DNA of 58,371 nt from a bacterium (GTDB lineage Bacteria > Vulcanimicrobiota > Xenobia > Xenobiales > JADMJV01): contig JADMJV010000006.1 in assembly GCA_018780265.1 (NCBI GenBank), positions 8,478 through 66,848 on the forward strand, given 5' to 3'. Under the pieces are notes generated by a model that made no database searches, was not told the DNA's origin, and was given only the letters and a program-made list of their open reading frames with translations. Positions 51,679 through 58,371 of the stretch are shown one piece after another. The translations under genes and the position numbers were made by a program. Numbering within the stretch: position 1 is the first letter of the stretch; each line of letters starts with the position of its first letter.

Positions 51679-52088
51679 TTCGTCAACTCGACCACGTAGC
51701 CATCGCAGTCCCCAGTCTAGATGAAGCCGTCCCCTTCTATCGCGATGTTCTGGGGCTTCCGTTTATGTATTTCGAAGAAGTCGCCGACCAGAAGGTCAAA
51801 GTGGCCTGTTTCGATCTCGGCGGGATGCGCCTGGAGTTGCTTCAGCCCACCAGCGATGACTCACCCATCTCCAAGTTCATGGCCAGTAGGGGCGGGGGAC
51901 TGCACCACCTGGCCTTCCGCACCGAGGACGTGCAAAGTGAACTGGATAGGGTTCGCCAACAAGGCGTGCGCCTGATCGACGAAACCCCTCGCACGGGAGC
52001 CGGCGGCATGAAAATCGCTTTTTTGCACCCCAAGTCCACTCAGGGGGTTCTGCTTGAGCTAACTCAGCCCGGTCAGCATGTGGAGTGA
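51675..52088 (+). CDS. mce: Methylmalonyl-CoA epimerase
   Basis: 137 residues from TTG 51675, in the preceding gene's stop. It is a VOC (glyoxalase-fold) protein: QLDHVAIAVPSLDEAVPFYRDVLGL at the start with the first metal His at 7, LHHLAFRTEDV (about 77, second His) and GVLLELTQPG (third ligand Glu near 130). It interconverts the (2S) and (2R) forms of methylmalonyl-CoA before the mutase. The end overlaps mutA by 11 nt. Confidence 0.93.
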   Translation: MIRQLDHVAIAVPSLDEAVPFYRDVLGLPFMYFEEVADQKVKVACFDLGGMRLELLQPTSDDSPISKFMASRGGGLHHLAFRTEDVQSELDRVRQQGVRLIDETPRTGAGGMKIAFLHPKSTQGVLLELTQPGQHVE

Positions 52089-53643
52089 ATTTACCCCCCC
52101 GGCCCTGGATGACTGGCTGGCTTTAGTCGCCAAAGAGGCGTCTGGGAAGACCCCCCAGCAACTGTCCAGCCGAAGCTGGGAAGGCCTGATCTATCCAGCC
52201 TGCGGTGAGCCAACCCAGGCCACCACCGCCAGTCAGGCGACGGCCATGCCCAACCACCGTGTGCTCGACCTGCAACCCGACGACCGTCTCAGCCAGTTGG
52301 CGCCTGCCCAGGTGCTGCGAGGGCCCTTGGGATTGGGCCCACTGACCGCTCTGGCTAACGCCATGCCCGGCGTGGTAGCCGTAGAGATGGATCTTGGCCA
52401 GTTGCTCACTCACCAAGATCCCAACGTCGTCGCCGAAGCGCTCTACGAGCAGAAACGCCCTTGCGAAATCCGCTTCAGCAGCCATAGTTGGGCCCAACAA
52501 GGGGCCGATGCGGTGCACGAGTTGGCCTGGTCGATAGCCGGTTTAATCGAAGTCTTGCGAGCGATCCAAGAGGCCCAGCCCGGACAGATCGCCCTGAAAC
52601 TGTGCGCCGGGCCCCGCTTGCTGCTAGAAGTGGCCAAATGGCGGGCAGCCCGACACTTGTGGGATATCGTCTGCCAGGGCTTTTCGCTGAATTGGCCAGC
52701 CCGCATTCATTTGATTCAAGATGCCCGCTATCACACCCGTCAGGACCCTCACAACAACCTGCTGCGGTCTACCGTAGCTGCCCTGGCAGGCCTGCTGGGG
52801 GGGGCTACCAGCATCGAACTGCTGCCCTGCGACAACAGTGCCGAGGCGCCACGCTGGGCCGACAACATTCTCCACCTCCTGCACTTTGAAAGCGGACTGC
52901 AAAATTGCGCCGACCCCCTGGCCGGTAGCGGCCTGATCGAACATTTGACTCGTTCGCTGGCCGAACACGCCTGGACCGAAGTTCGTCGCATCGAAGCTGC
53001 CGGGGGGCTGCAGGCGCAAACCGATCTGGCCGCCCGAGCCCGCGAACAGAGGATGAGCTTTGCCGATCACCTGCGCCGTGACCAACAAGGTCTGGTGGGA
53101 GTCAATCGGTACGTGACCGCGGCCAACCCCCACATTGCTGAGCCGGCCATCGTGTATGCGGTGGCCACCCCGGTCAGCTGCGAGCATGCAGCCGGCCAAC
53201 TGGAGTCCGACAAACCGCTGGTTCAGACGGGCCTGCTGCCGCCCATCGAGCCGCTGTGCTGGAGTCAGCCCTTTGAAGAACTGCATGCCAGCGGACTGGG
53301 CAAAAGTTGCGAAGTGCTGGTGCTGGGCCCCCAAACTCCGCTGCTCAAAGCGCGCCAGGACTATGTCGCACAATGGCTGGCCATGGCCGGTATGGAAGCC
53401 CACTTTCATCATCACGCCCAACCCTCCGAGTGGACCCCGCCCGAGGTATGGATCCTGTGCGCCGAGGAGGCTCACCTGGAGTTGAATGCTCCGGTCATGG
53501 CCGGAAAACCCCCCGACGGATATGCGGGCATCGCCGTCTATCGAGGCTGTGACCGTGTTTTTTGTCTCCAGCAATTGTTGGAAATGATGGCTAGCGGCCA
53601 GAAAGGTGCGCGGCTGGCGCCGCCCTGGGCCATCGAACCTTGA
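52078..53643 (+). CDS. mutA: Methylmalonyl-CoA mutase small (beta) subunit
   Basis: 521 residues; ATG 52078 lies within the mce end. It is homologous to the large subunit's TIM-barrel but lacks the B12-binding DxHxxG motif, as expected for MutA. Conserved parts include [10 protein letters not shown], the [17 protein letters not shown] region (about 222) and [19 protein letters not shown] (about 323). The C-terminal flavodoxin-like remnant is much reduced. It pairs with MutB. The TTGA overlap with mutB supports a stoichiometric pair. Confidence 0.92.
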   Translation: MWSEFTPPALDDWLALVAKEASGKTPQQLSSRSWEGLIYPACGEPTQATTASQATAMPNHRVLDLQPDDRLSQLAPAQVLRGPLGLGPLTALANAMPGVVAVEMDLGQLLTHQDPNVVAEALYEQKRPCEIRFSSHSWAQQGADAVHELAWSIAGLIEVLRAIQEAQPGQIALKLCAGPRLLLEVAKWRAARHLWDIVCQGFSLNWPARIHLIQDARYHTRQDPHNNLLRSTVAALAGLLGGATSIELLPCDNSAEAPRWADNILHLLHFESGLQNCADPLAGSGLIEHLTRSLAEHAWTEVRRIEAAGGLQAQTDLAARAREQRMSFADHLRRDQQGLVGVNRYVTAANPHIAEPAIVYAVATPVSCEHAAGQLESDKPLVQTGLLPPIEPLCWSQPFEELHASGLGKSCEVLVLGPQTPLLKARQDYVAQWLAMAGMEAHFHHHAQPSEWTPPEVWILCAEEAHLELNAPVMAGKPPDGYAGIAVYRGCDRVFCLQQLLEMMASGQKGARLAPPWAIEP

Positions 53644-55682
53644 AACACGCCAACTTCACCCAACAAGAGTTGACTTGGCCCGGCCAACCCGGAGCCTCCT
53701 TTGAGCATATCGCCTTCCGTTCAGGACTGCCACCCTTTTTGCGCGGCCCCTATGCCACCATGTATCTGCAGCGCCCCTGGACAATTCGTCAATATGCCGG
53801 TTTCTCCACCGCCGAGGACTCCAACGCCTTCTATCGGCGCAACCTGGCCATGGGTCAAAAAGGCCTGTCTATCGCTTTTGATTTGGCCACCCACCGCGGC
53901 TACGACAGCGACCATCCACGAGTGGCCGGCGACGTGGGCAAAGCGGGCGTGGCCATCGACAGCATTCTCGATATGCGCATTCTTTTCGACGGCATCCCCC
54001 TCGACAAAATGAGCGTGTCCATGACCATGAACGGGGCTGTTATTCCCATTCTGGCCCTTTACATCCTGGCCGCCCAGGAGCAGGGAGTGGCCCCCGACAA
54101 GCTCTCTGGAACCATCCAGAATGACATTCTCAAAGAATTCATGGTGCGCAACACCTACATCTATCCACCCCAGCCTTCGATGCGATTGATCTCGGATATC
54201 TTTGCCTACACCTCAGCTCACATGCCCAAGTTCAATTCGATTTCCATTTCCGGCTACCACATGCAGGAGGCGGGCGCCACTCCCGACCTGGAACTGGCCT
54301 ACACCCTGGCCGACGGTCTGGAATACTTACGCTCAGGAGAGCGAGCCGGCCTCAAAGTGGACCAGTTTGCTCCCCGCTGCAGTTTCTTCTTCTGTATCGG
54401 CATGGATTTTTGGGCGGAAATCGCCAAGTTGCGAGCGGCTCGCATGCTTTGGGCCAAACTGGTCAGAACCCTCAACCCCCAGGATACCCGCTCGCTGTGC
54501 CTGCGCACCCACTGTCAAACCTCGGGCTGGTCGCTGACCGCTCAGGACCCTTTCAACAATGTGGCTCGCACCTGCATCGAGGCGCTGGCGGCCGCCTTGG
54601 GCCACACCCAATCGCTGCATACCAATGCCCTGGACGAGGCCATCGCGCTGCCCAGCGAATTTTCCTCACGCATCGCCCGCAATACTCAGTTGTTCGTGCA
54701 AGACGAATGCGACTTGACCCGCAGTGTCGACCCCTTTGGTGGCTCGCTGCATCTGGAAAAGCTCACCGATGAACTGGCCCGCCAGGCCTGGGGCTGGATT
54801 CAGGAAAGTGAAAAACTGGGCGGCATGGCCGCAGCCATTTCGGCCGGCCTGCCCCAACGCCGCATCGAGGAGGCAGCCGCCCGTCGCCAGGCGGCTATCG
54901 ATTCGGGCAAGGATGTCATCGTAGGACTGAACCGCTTTCGGCTCGATCACGAAGCCCCCCTCGAGGTGCTGGAGGTCGACAACGACAGCGTGCGCCTGTC
55001 CCAGTTGGCCCGCCTGAAGCAACTCAAAGACAGCCGCGACTCAGCAGCGGTAGAAGCGGCCTTACAGGCCTTGCAAAACGGCGCGGCCGGCCAGGGCAAC
55101 ACCCTGGACCTGGCCGTTACGGCTGCCCGAGCGGGAGCCACGGTGGGCGAAATGTCGCTGGCCATGGAAAAGGTCTTCGGCCGCCACAAGGCAACCCCCG
55201 TGGCCGTCAGCGGAGTCTATTTGCGAGAGGCTCAACAGATGGAAACGGTGCAGCGCTGCTTGAAGGAGACCGCCCAATTTGAACAAGCCCACGGGCGGCG
55301 CCCCCGCATTCTGGTGGCCAAAATGGGCCAGGACGGCCACGATCGAGGCGCCAAAGTAATTGCAGCGGCCTTCGCCGACCTGGGCTTTGACGTCGATCTG
55401 GGGCCTCTCTTCAGCATTCCCGAAGAAGTGGCCCAACAGGCCCTGGACAACGATGTCCACATCGTGGGGGTGTCCACCCTGGCCGGTGGTCACAAAACGC
55501 TGGTTCCCCAGTTAATTCAGGAACTGCGCCGCCTGCAGCGTCCCGAAATTTTGGTAGTGGCCGGCGGAGTGATCCCTCAACAAGACTTCGCCTTTTTAGA
55601 AGCGGCCGGCTGCGCAGCGGTCTTCGGCCCGGGCACAGTCATTCCCGACTCTGCACTGCAACTTCTAGCTCTACTGAAGTGA
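53640..55682 (+). CDS. mutB: Methylmalonyl-CoA mutase large (alpha) subunit
   Basis: 680 residues from TTG 53640. The catalytic barrel includes [24 protein letters not shown] (about 30-53, substrate tunnel), [24 protein letters not shown] and [12 protein letters not shown] (about 200-211). The C-terminal B12 domain has [17 protein letters not shown] (His in DxHxxG near 565), then [11 protein letters not shown] and VVAGGVIP. It converts (R)-methylmalonyl-CoA and succinyl-CoA with adenosylcobalamin, for propionate use or synthesis. Confidence 0.97.
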   Translation: MKHANFTQQELTWPGQPGASFEHIAFRSGLPPFLRGPYATMYLQRPWTIRQYAGFSTAEDSNAFYRRNLAMGQKGLSIAFDLATHRGYDSDHPRVAGDVGKAGVAIDSILDMRILFDGIPLDKMSVSMTMNGAVIPILALYILAAQEQGVAPDKLSGTIQNDILKEFMVRNTYIYPPQPSMRLISDIFAYTSAHMPKFNSISISGYHMQEAGATPDLELAYTLADGLEYLRSGERAGLKVDQFAPRCSFFFCIGMDFWAEIAKLRAARMLWAKLVRTLNPQDTRSLCLRTHCQTSGWSLTAQDPFNNVARTCIEALAAALGHTQSLHTNALDEAIALPSEFSSRIARNTQLFVQDECDLTRSVDPFGGSLHLEKLTDELARQAWGWIQESEKLGGMAAAISAGLPQRRIEEAAARRQAAIDSGKDVIVGLNRFRLDHEAPLEVLEVDNDSVRLSQLARLKQLKDSRDSAAVEAALQALQNGAAGQGNTLDLAVTAARAGATVGEMSLAMEKVFGRHKATPVAVSGVYLREAQQMETVQRCLKETAQFEQAHGRRPRILVAKMGQDGHDRGAKVIAAAFADLGFDVDLGPLFSIPEEVAQQALDNDVHIVGVSTLAGGHKTLVPQLIQELRRLQRPEILVVAGGVIPQQDFAFLEAAGCAAVFGPGTVIPDSALQLLALLK

Positions 55683-56605
55683 CCCCAGCCCAGGTCCTGC
55701 AAGGAGATCGCGGCGCTCTGGCGCGAGCTCTCACGCTGATAGAAAGCCAGCGCCCTGACCATCGCCAGCAAGCACGGCAACTGTTGCGTCAGCTGCCCGC
55801 TCAAACCTCGCAGCGAGTAGGTGTCACCGGTCCACCCGGAGCTGGCAAGAGCACCCTGATTGAGAGCCTGGGCTTGCTGGCCATCGAGCATGGCTACAAG
55901 GTGGGCGTGCTGGCCATCGATCCCAGCAGTCAGCGAACCGGGGGCAGCATTTTGGGGGACAAAACTCGCATGGAGCTGCTCTCCCGCAGTCCCCAGGCTT
56001 TTGTGCGGCCCACTCCCACCGGAGGGGCGCTGGGCGGAGTGGCCCGGCGCACCCGTGAGGCCATCCTGGTTTTGGAGGCAGCCGGCTACAACCTGATTCT
56101 GGTGGAGACCGTGGGCGTGGGCCAATCGGAAGTGGCCGTTTCCCAACTGGTCGACACCGTCTTGTTGGTAGCCTTGCCCGGTGCCGGTGACGACGTGCAG
56201 GGCATCAAAAGAGGCCTCATGGAAACGGCCGATGTAGTCTGGGTCAACAAGGCCGATGGCGACCGCCTGCCAGCCGCTCGTCTCACCGCCAGTCAACTGT
56301 CGCTGGCCCTGCGAATGTTAGGCAGTCGCACTCCAGGATGGCAGGTGCCGGTGTTGACCGGTTCGGCGCTGGAGCCGCCGGTGACCCTGTGGGAGAGCCT
56401 GCGCCAGCATTTCCAACCGGCTCTCCTCGAGTTACGCGGTCAGCAAGGGGCCTACTGGCTGGAGCGAGCGCTGGAAGAAAGACTTCGCGCCGACTTCTTT
56501 GCTGCTCCCGGGCGTTTGGAGCAGTGGCAAGAGGTGGCCCAACGGGTAAGCGCCGCCGAGATCACCCCCGAGGACGGTTTGGACCAACTCTTCGGGGTAA
56601 ACTAA
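55679..56605 (+). CDS. meaB: Methylmalonyl-CoA mutase chaperone GTPase MeaB (ArgK-type)
   Basis: 308 residues; GTG overlaps the mutB stop. G-protein motifs are Walker [16 protein letters not shown] (about 48-62), [18 protein letters not shown] (switch I), [14 protein letters not shown] (switch II region, about 139) and the NKAD base specificity motif ([10 protein letters not shown]). It protects and reloads the mutase with adenosylcobalamin. Mutase-meaB coupling is common. Confidence 0.95.
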   Translation: MTPAQVLQGDRGALARALTLIESQRPDHRQQARQLLRQLPAQTSQRVGVTGPPGAGKSTLIESLGLLAIEHGYKVGVLAIDPSSQRTGGSILGDKTRMELLSRSPQAFVRPTPTGGALGGVARRTREAILVLEAAGYNLILVETVGVGQSEVAVSQLVDTVLLVALPGAGDDVQGIKRGLMETADVVWVNKADGDRLPAARLTASQLSLALRMLGSRTPGWQVPVLTGSALEPPVTLWESLRQHFQPALLELRGQQGAYWLERALEERLRADFFAAPGRLEQWQEVAQRVSAAEITPEDGLDQLFGVN

Positions 56606-56612
56606 TGTTCTT

Positions 56613-56981
56613 ATGAAATTACTTCGACGCTGGTGGAAAGCGCTCTGGCGTGGCGCAACCTGCCGCTGCCCTAAATGCGGACAGGGCGCCCTGTATGAAA
56701 CCTTCCTTCGGGTGCGCAAAACGTGTCCCGCCTGTGGCGTCACTTTTCAACCTTACGCAGGCGACAGCCTGGGTGTATATGCAATTTGCTATGGCCTATC
56801 GGTGGTGCCCGCCATTGCGGCCGCCATCCTGGTGGGTTTCTACCTAAACAGCAACCCCTACGTGGTGCTGGCCACCTTTGCCGGGGTTTCCGGGAGCATT
56901 CTCTTCGGGCTCTTTCGCAACATGAAAGGGCTGTGGATTGCGCTGGTTTTTCTGATGACGGGACTGCGCAAAAATCTTTAG
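56613..56981 (+). CDS. DUF983 zinc-ribbon membrane protein
   Basis: 122 residues, 7 nt after meaB. A four-Cys zinc ribbon (RCPKCGQGALYE and TCPACGVTF, about 18-44) is followed by two membrane helices (VYAICYGLSVVPAIAAAILVGF and VVLATFAGVSGSILFGLF). This is the standard DUF983 layout. Function unknown. It shares the meaB transcript by position. The 3' end overlaps the convergent gene by 4 nt. Confidence 0.88.
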   Translation: MKLLRRWWKALWRGATCRCPKCGQGALYETFLRVRKTCPACGVTFQPYAGDSLGVYAICYGLSVVPAIAAAILVGFYLNSNPYVVLATFAGVSGSILFGLFRNMKGLWIALVFLMTGLRKNL

Positions 56982-57655
56982 GCGGGTTGAGCCAGGCGCG
57001 TAGAAAGCTTGGCCAATCGATTCAGAGAGTCAAACTGAGCCATCACCAGCACTCCGTCGCCAGCCGTAACCTGAAAGGCGTCGCCCGCCCACTGGGGGAC
57101 CCAGCCCAATTGCTCCACAAATTGAGCCACGGCTAATCGGTGGTTGGGGATTTCGCAATTGGAAATGGCGTCTCCCAAGGTGCTCACAAACTCGGTCCCC
57201 TTGAGAGCAGGTAGCTCAGCCACGGCCGGGTCGGAAATCAAGCAGAGAAGATTGGTCGTGTCCATAGCCCCCCGGTAATAGGCGGGCAGCCCCAGCACGC
57301 CCAGGGCCACCGGCCCCAAAAGATGCGCGGGCAGCTGCTCTCGCGGCAATTGAGGAGTCGTAAACTCTTCAACCCCCCATTGCTGGCCGAGTTCGCGCAA
57401 GCGTTGAGCCGCCTGCAACTGCTCAGCCGGATATTGTGCATCTGAGTTGGCCCACGCCCAAAGCCAACTGTCCGACTCGGAAGCTTCCGTGCCCAACACC
57501 TGCACCGAAAAGGTGGGGCCGGGTGGAAAAGCCATGGTGCCACTGGCCTTGTCGTAGTGCCAGTTATGCTCGCCCAACAAAGTGGCAAAATGGCGCTGTT
57601 TACGCATGCCCATGAGAACGTGGGCTTCATACAATTCTTGAAGTTTATTCGTCAT
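56978..57655 (-). CDS. DUF6882-like hypothetical protein
   Basis: 225 residues from ATG 57653-57655; an upstream start would add 16 residues of shadow-like sequence. Features consistent with the DUF6882 family are ATLLGEHNWHYDKASGTMAFP (about 24-44) followed by SWLWAWAN and a second domain with AYYRGAMDTTNLLCLISDP (about 150). No signal peptide. The family has no known function. It is divergent from the YHS gene across a 395-nt gap. Confidence 0.7.
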   Translation of the reverse strand: MTNKLQELYEAHVLMGMRKQRHFATLLGEHNWHYDKASGTMAFPPGPTFSVQVLGTEASESDSWLWAWANSDAQYPAEQLQAAQRLRELGQQWGVEEFTTPQLPREQLPAHLLGPVALGVLGLPAYYRGAMDTTNLLCLISDPAVAELPALKGTEFVSTLGDAISNCEIPNHRLAVAQFVEQLGWVPQWAGDAFQVTAGDGVLVMAQFDSLNRLAKLSTRLAQPA

Positions 57656-57792
57656 CCCGTCTGATTCGCAGCCCGTCGGAGCTGGCCTGCAGAGTCCGGC
57701 CAAAGCGGGGGGAGTTCACCTCGCCCTGGTTGGCCGGCCATGGCCGGGGATTTGGTGTGTCGGGGAGAGGATCATGCAACTGCTGAGCGATG

Positions 57793-57817
57793 ATGGTGCC
57801 CGGTCCCCCAGCACCAT
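57793..57817. repeat. Inverted repeat, 7-bp arms
   Basis: ATGGTGC (57793-57799) and GCACCAT (57811-57817) flank an 11-nt pyrimidine/GC loop. It could form a short hairpin. There is no T-run after it on either strand, so it is not called a terminator. It lies about 60 bp upstream of the extended -10 element and may be a regulatory site. Confidence 0.4.
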
Positions 57818-57862
57818 TTGACGAACGGCCTTGCTTGACCTATAGTTAGTCCCTGTCGGCGC

Positions 57863-57884
57863 GCCAGTATGCTACAATACTGGC
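57863..57884 (+). promoter_or_regulatory. Operator-like palindrome over an extended -10 promoter
   Basis: GCCAGTAT (57863-57870) and ATACTGGC (57877-57884) are perfect inverted 8-bp arms with a 6-bp centre. TGCTACAAT (57870-57878) reads as an extended -10 (TGnTAnnnT) across that centre. There is no -35 at the right distance, as allowed for extended -10 promoters. It lies about 170 nt ahead of the YHS start. A repressor bound here would cover the -10 box. Confidence 0.45.
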
Positions 57885-58050
57885 CGAACCGTCCCTACGG
57901 GCAGTGGAACGCCCACCTCACGATTTGGTCGTTGCGAGAAAGCCTGTCTGAGTGCTGGCTTCGAGATTCTCGCCCCAGATGCAAGCCCGCAGCCCCTCCA
58001 ATCCAATCGCCGCTGAGTTGGGCCATGCAATCTATTTTGGAGGCGCGCCC

Positions 58051-58338
58051 GTGAGTGAACGGCCATCTACCTTGGGCTTGGGCGGCTATGACGCCGTATC
58101 GTATTTCTCGGAAGGTCGCCCCAGGCCAGGCAACTTTGAATTTAAGACCTCCTGGCAGGGTATGACCTACTGCTTCTTCAGCAAAGACAATTTGGACAAA
58201 TTTGTCAAAAACCCGGAGAGTTTTCTTCCTCAATTTGGAGGCAACTGTGCCTTTGCCTGCGGGCTATTTGGAGGCAAGCGTCCCGGTTCTCCGCAAATAT
58301 GGAAAATCGTCGACGGCCAGGGTGGCAAACGGCGCTAA
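58051..58338 (+). CDS. YHS-domain protein
   Basis: 95 residues from GTG 58051, with TTGGAGG upstream; the longer upstream frame lacks a good site. Single YHS-like domain: LGGYDAVSYFSEGRPRPG (about 9-26), GMTYCFFSKDNLDKFVKNPESFLPQFGGNCAFACG (about 35-70, cysteines kept). The domain is small and usually metal-binding, found alone or at the ends of metal-handling or oxidase proteins. It ends near the window edge; nothing further is seen to 58371. Confidence 0.85.
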   Translation: MSERPSTLGLGGYDAVSYFSEGRPRPGNFEFKTSWQGMTYCFFSKDNLDKFVKNPESFLPQFGGNCAFACGLFGGKRPGSPQIWKIVDGQGGKRR

Positions 58339-58371
58339 ATTTTGAGTCCATCAGAATCTGAAGTTCGGTGA

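Larger units (their letters stand above)
57656..58050. other. 395-nt intergenic region with two inverted repeats
   Basis: This is the longest gap without a gene in the window. It lies between the divergent DUF6882-like and YHS genes. It holds two inverted repeats (annotated separately), an extended -10 element and the YHS ribosome-binding site TTGGAGG at 58037-58043. The rest shows no coding frame I can support and no tRNA. Confidence 0.6.

Noticed and set aside
1..58371. CRISPR arrays, rRNA genes, phage or plasmid modules
   Set aside because: No regularly spaced repeats, rRNA sequence, integrase, capsid or replication-initiator genes were seen.

Overview
This 58.4 kb window is a gene-dense, GC-rich bacterial chromosome segment (GC looks like roughly 60 percent by eye). 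A type II secretion system with a secretin, several lipobox signals and HtrA/TrxB-type envelope and redox genes point to a diderm bacterium. I cannot name the phylum from sequence alone. Coding is very compact. Genes in a run are mostly joined by 4-nt start/stop overlaps (ATGA, GTGA, TTGA), GTG and TTG starts are common, and convergent neighbours repeatedly overlap at their 3' ends. I found no rRNA, tRNA, CRISPR array, IS transposase or convincing Rho-independent terminator.

Layout. 1-6032 (minus): an operon of a PEGA/TPR secreted protein, DNA polymerase I (proofreading site degenerate), an RlmJ-like methyltransferase and a clostripain-family lipoprotein. 6111-8832 (plus): a lipoprotein and a TPR protein ending in a degenerate class III cyclase domain. 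8816-10872 (minus): gspC with an exported helical-repeat protein. 10932-20559 (plus): the type II secretion operon gspI-J-K-L-M-N-D-E-F, followed by a membrane-anchored spermidine-synthase-like protein and a small exported protein. 23668-29459 (minus): an MFS transporter, a broken C39-type peptidase abutting a truncated Gly-rich gene, a large TPR/PDZ-like membrane protein and a mosaic receiver/MinD-like protein. 29608-31060: pdxS-pdxT for vitamin B6. 31763-33834: a DUF1800 protein and an FmdB-like protein without its zinc ribbon. 34658-41081: recJ, an unknown membrane protein, rel (ppGpp) and dtd.

41078-47054 is the most unusual part. A solitary AAA ATPase/DUF4143 gene with an iterated palindromic operator sits between 61-bp direct repeats that duplicate the 3' end of the neighbouring gene, which looks like an insertion at a formerly overlapping convergent gene pair. 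Further on are a C39-fold protein whose catalytic Cys is Ser, and two homologous small genes transcribed away from one shared 12-bp start region, each antisense to the other's likely operon.

47057-58338 returns to housekeeping: an HtrA lipoprotein, thioredoxin reductase, an orphan GspE/PilB-type ATPase, an SrkA-like kinase, then a methylmalonyl-CoA operon (small membrane protein, epimerase, mutase small and large subunits, MeaB), DUF983, a DUF6882-like protein and a YHS-domain protein.

The clearest functional blocks are type II secretion (gspC plus the nine-gene operon; gspG, gspH and the prepilin peptidase must lie elsewhere), B6 synthesis, stringent response and DNA/tRNA quality control (recJ, rel, dtd), and the propionyl/methylmalonyl-CoA branch. 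The best candidates for something undescribed are the DUF4143 insertion with its operator and the nested divergent paralogue pair.
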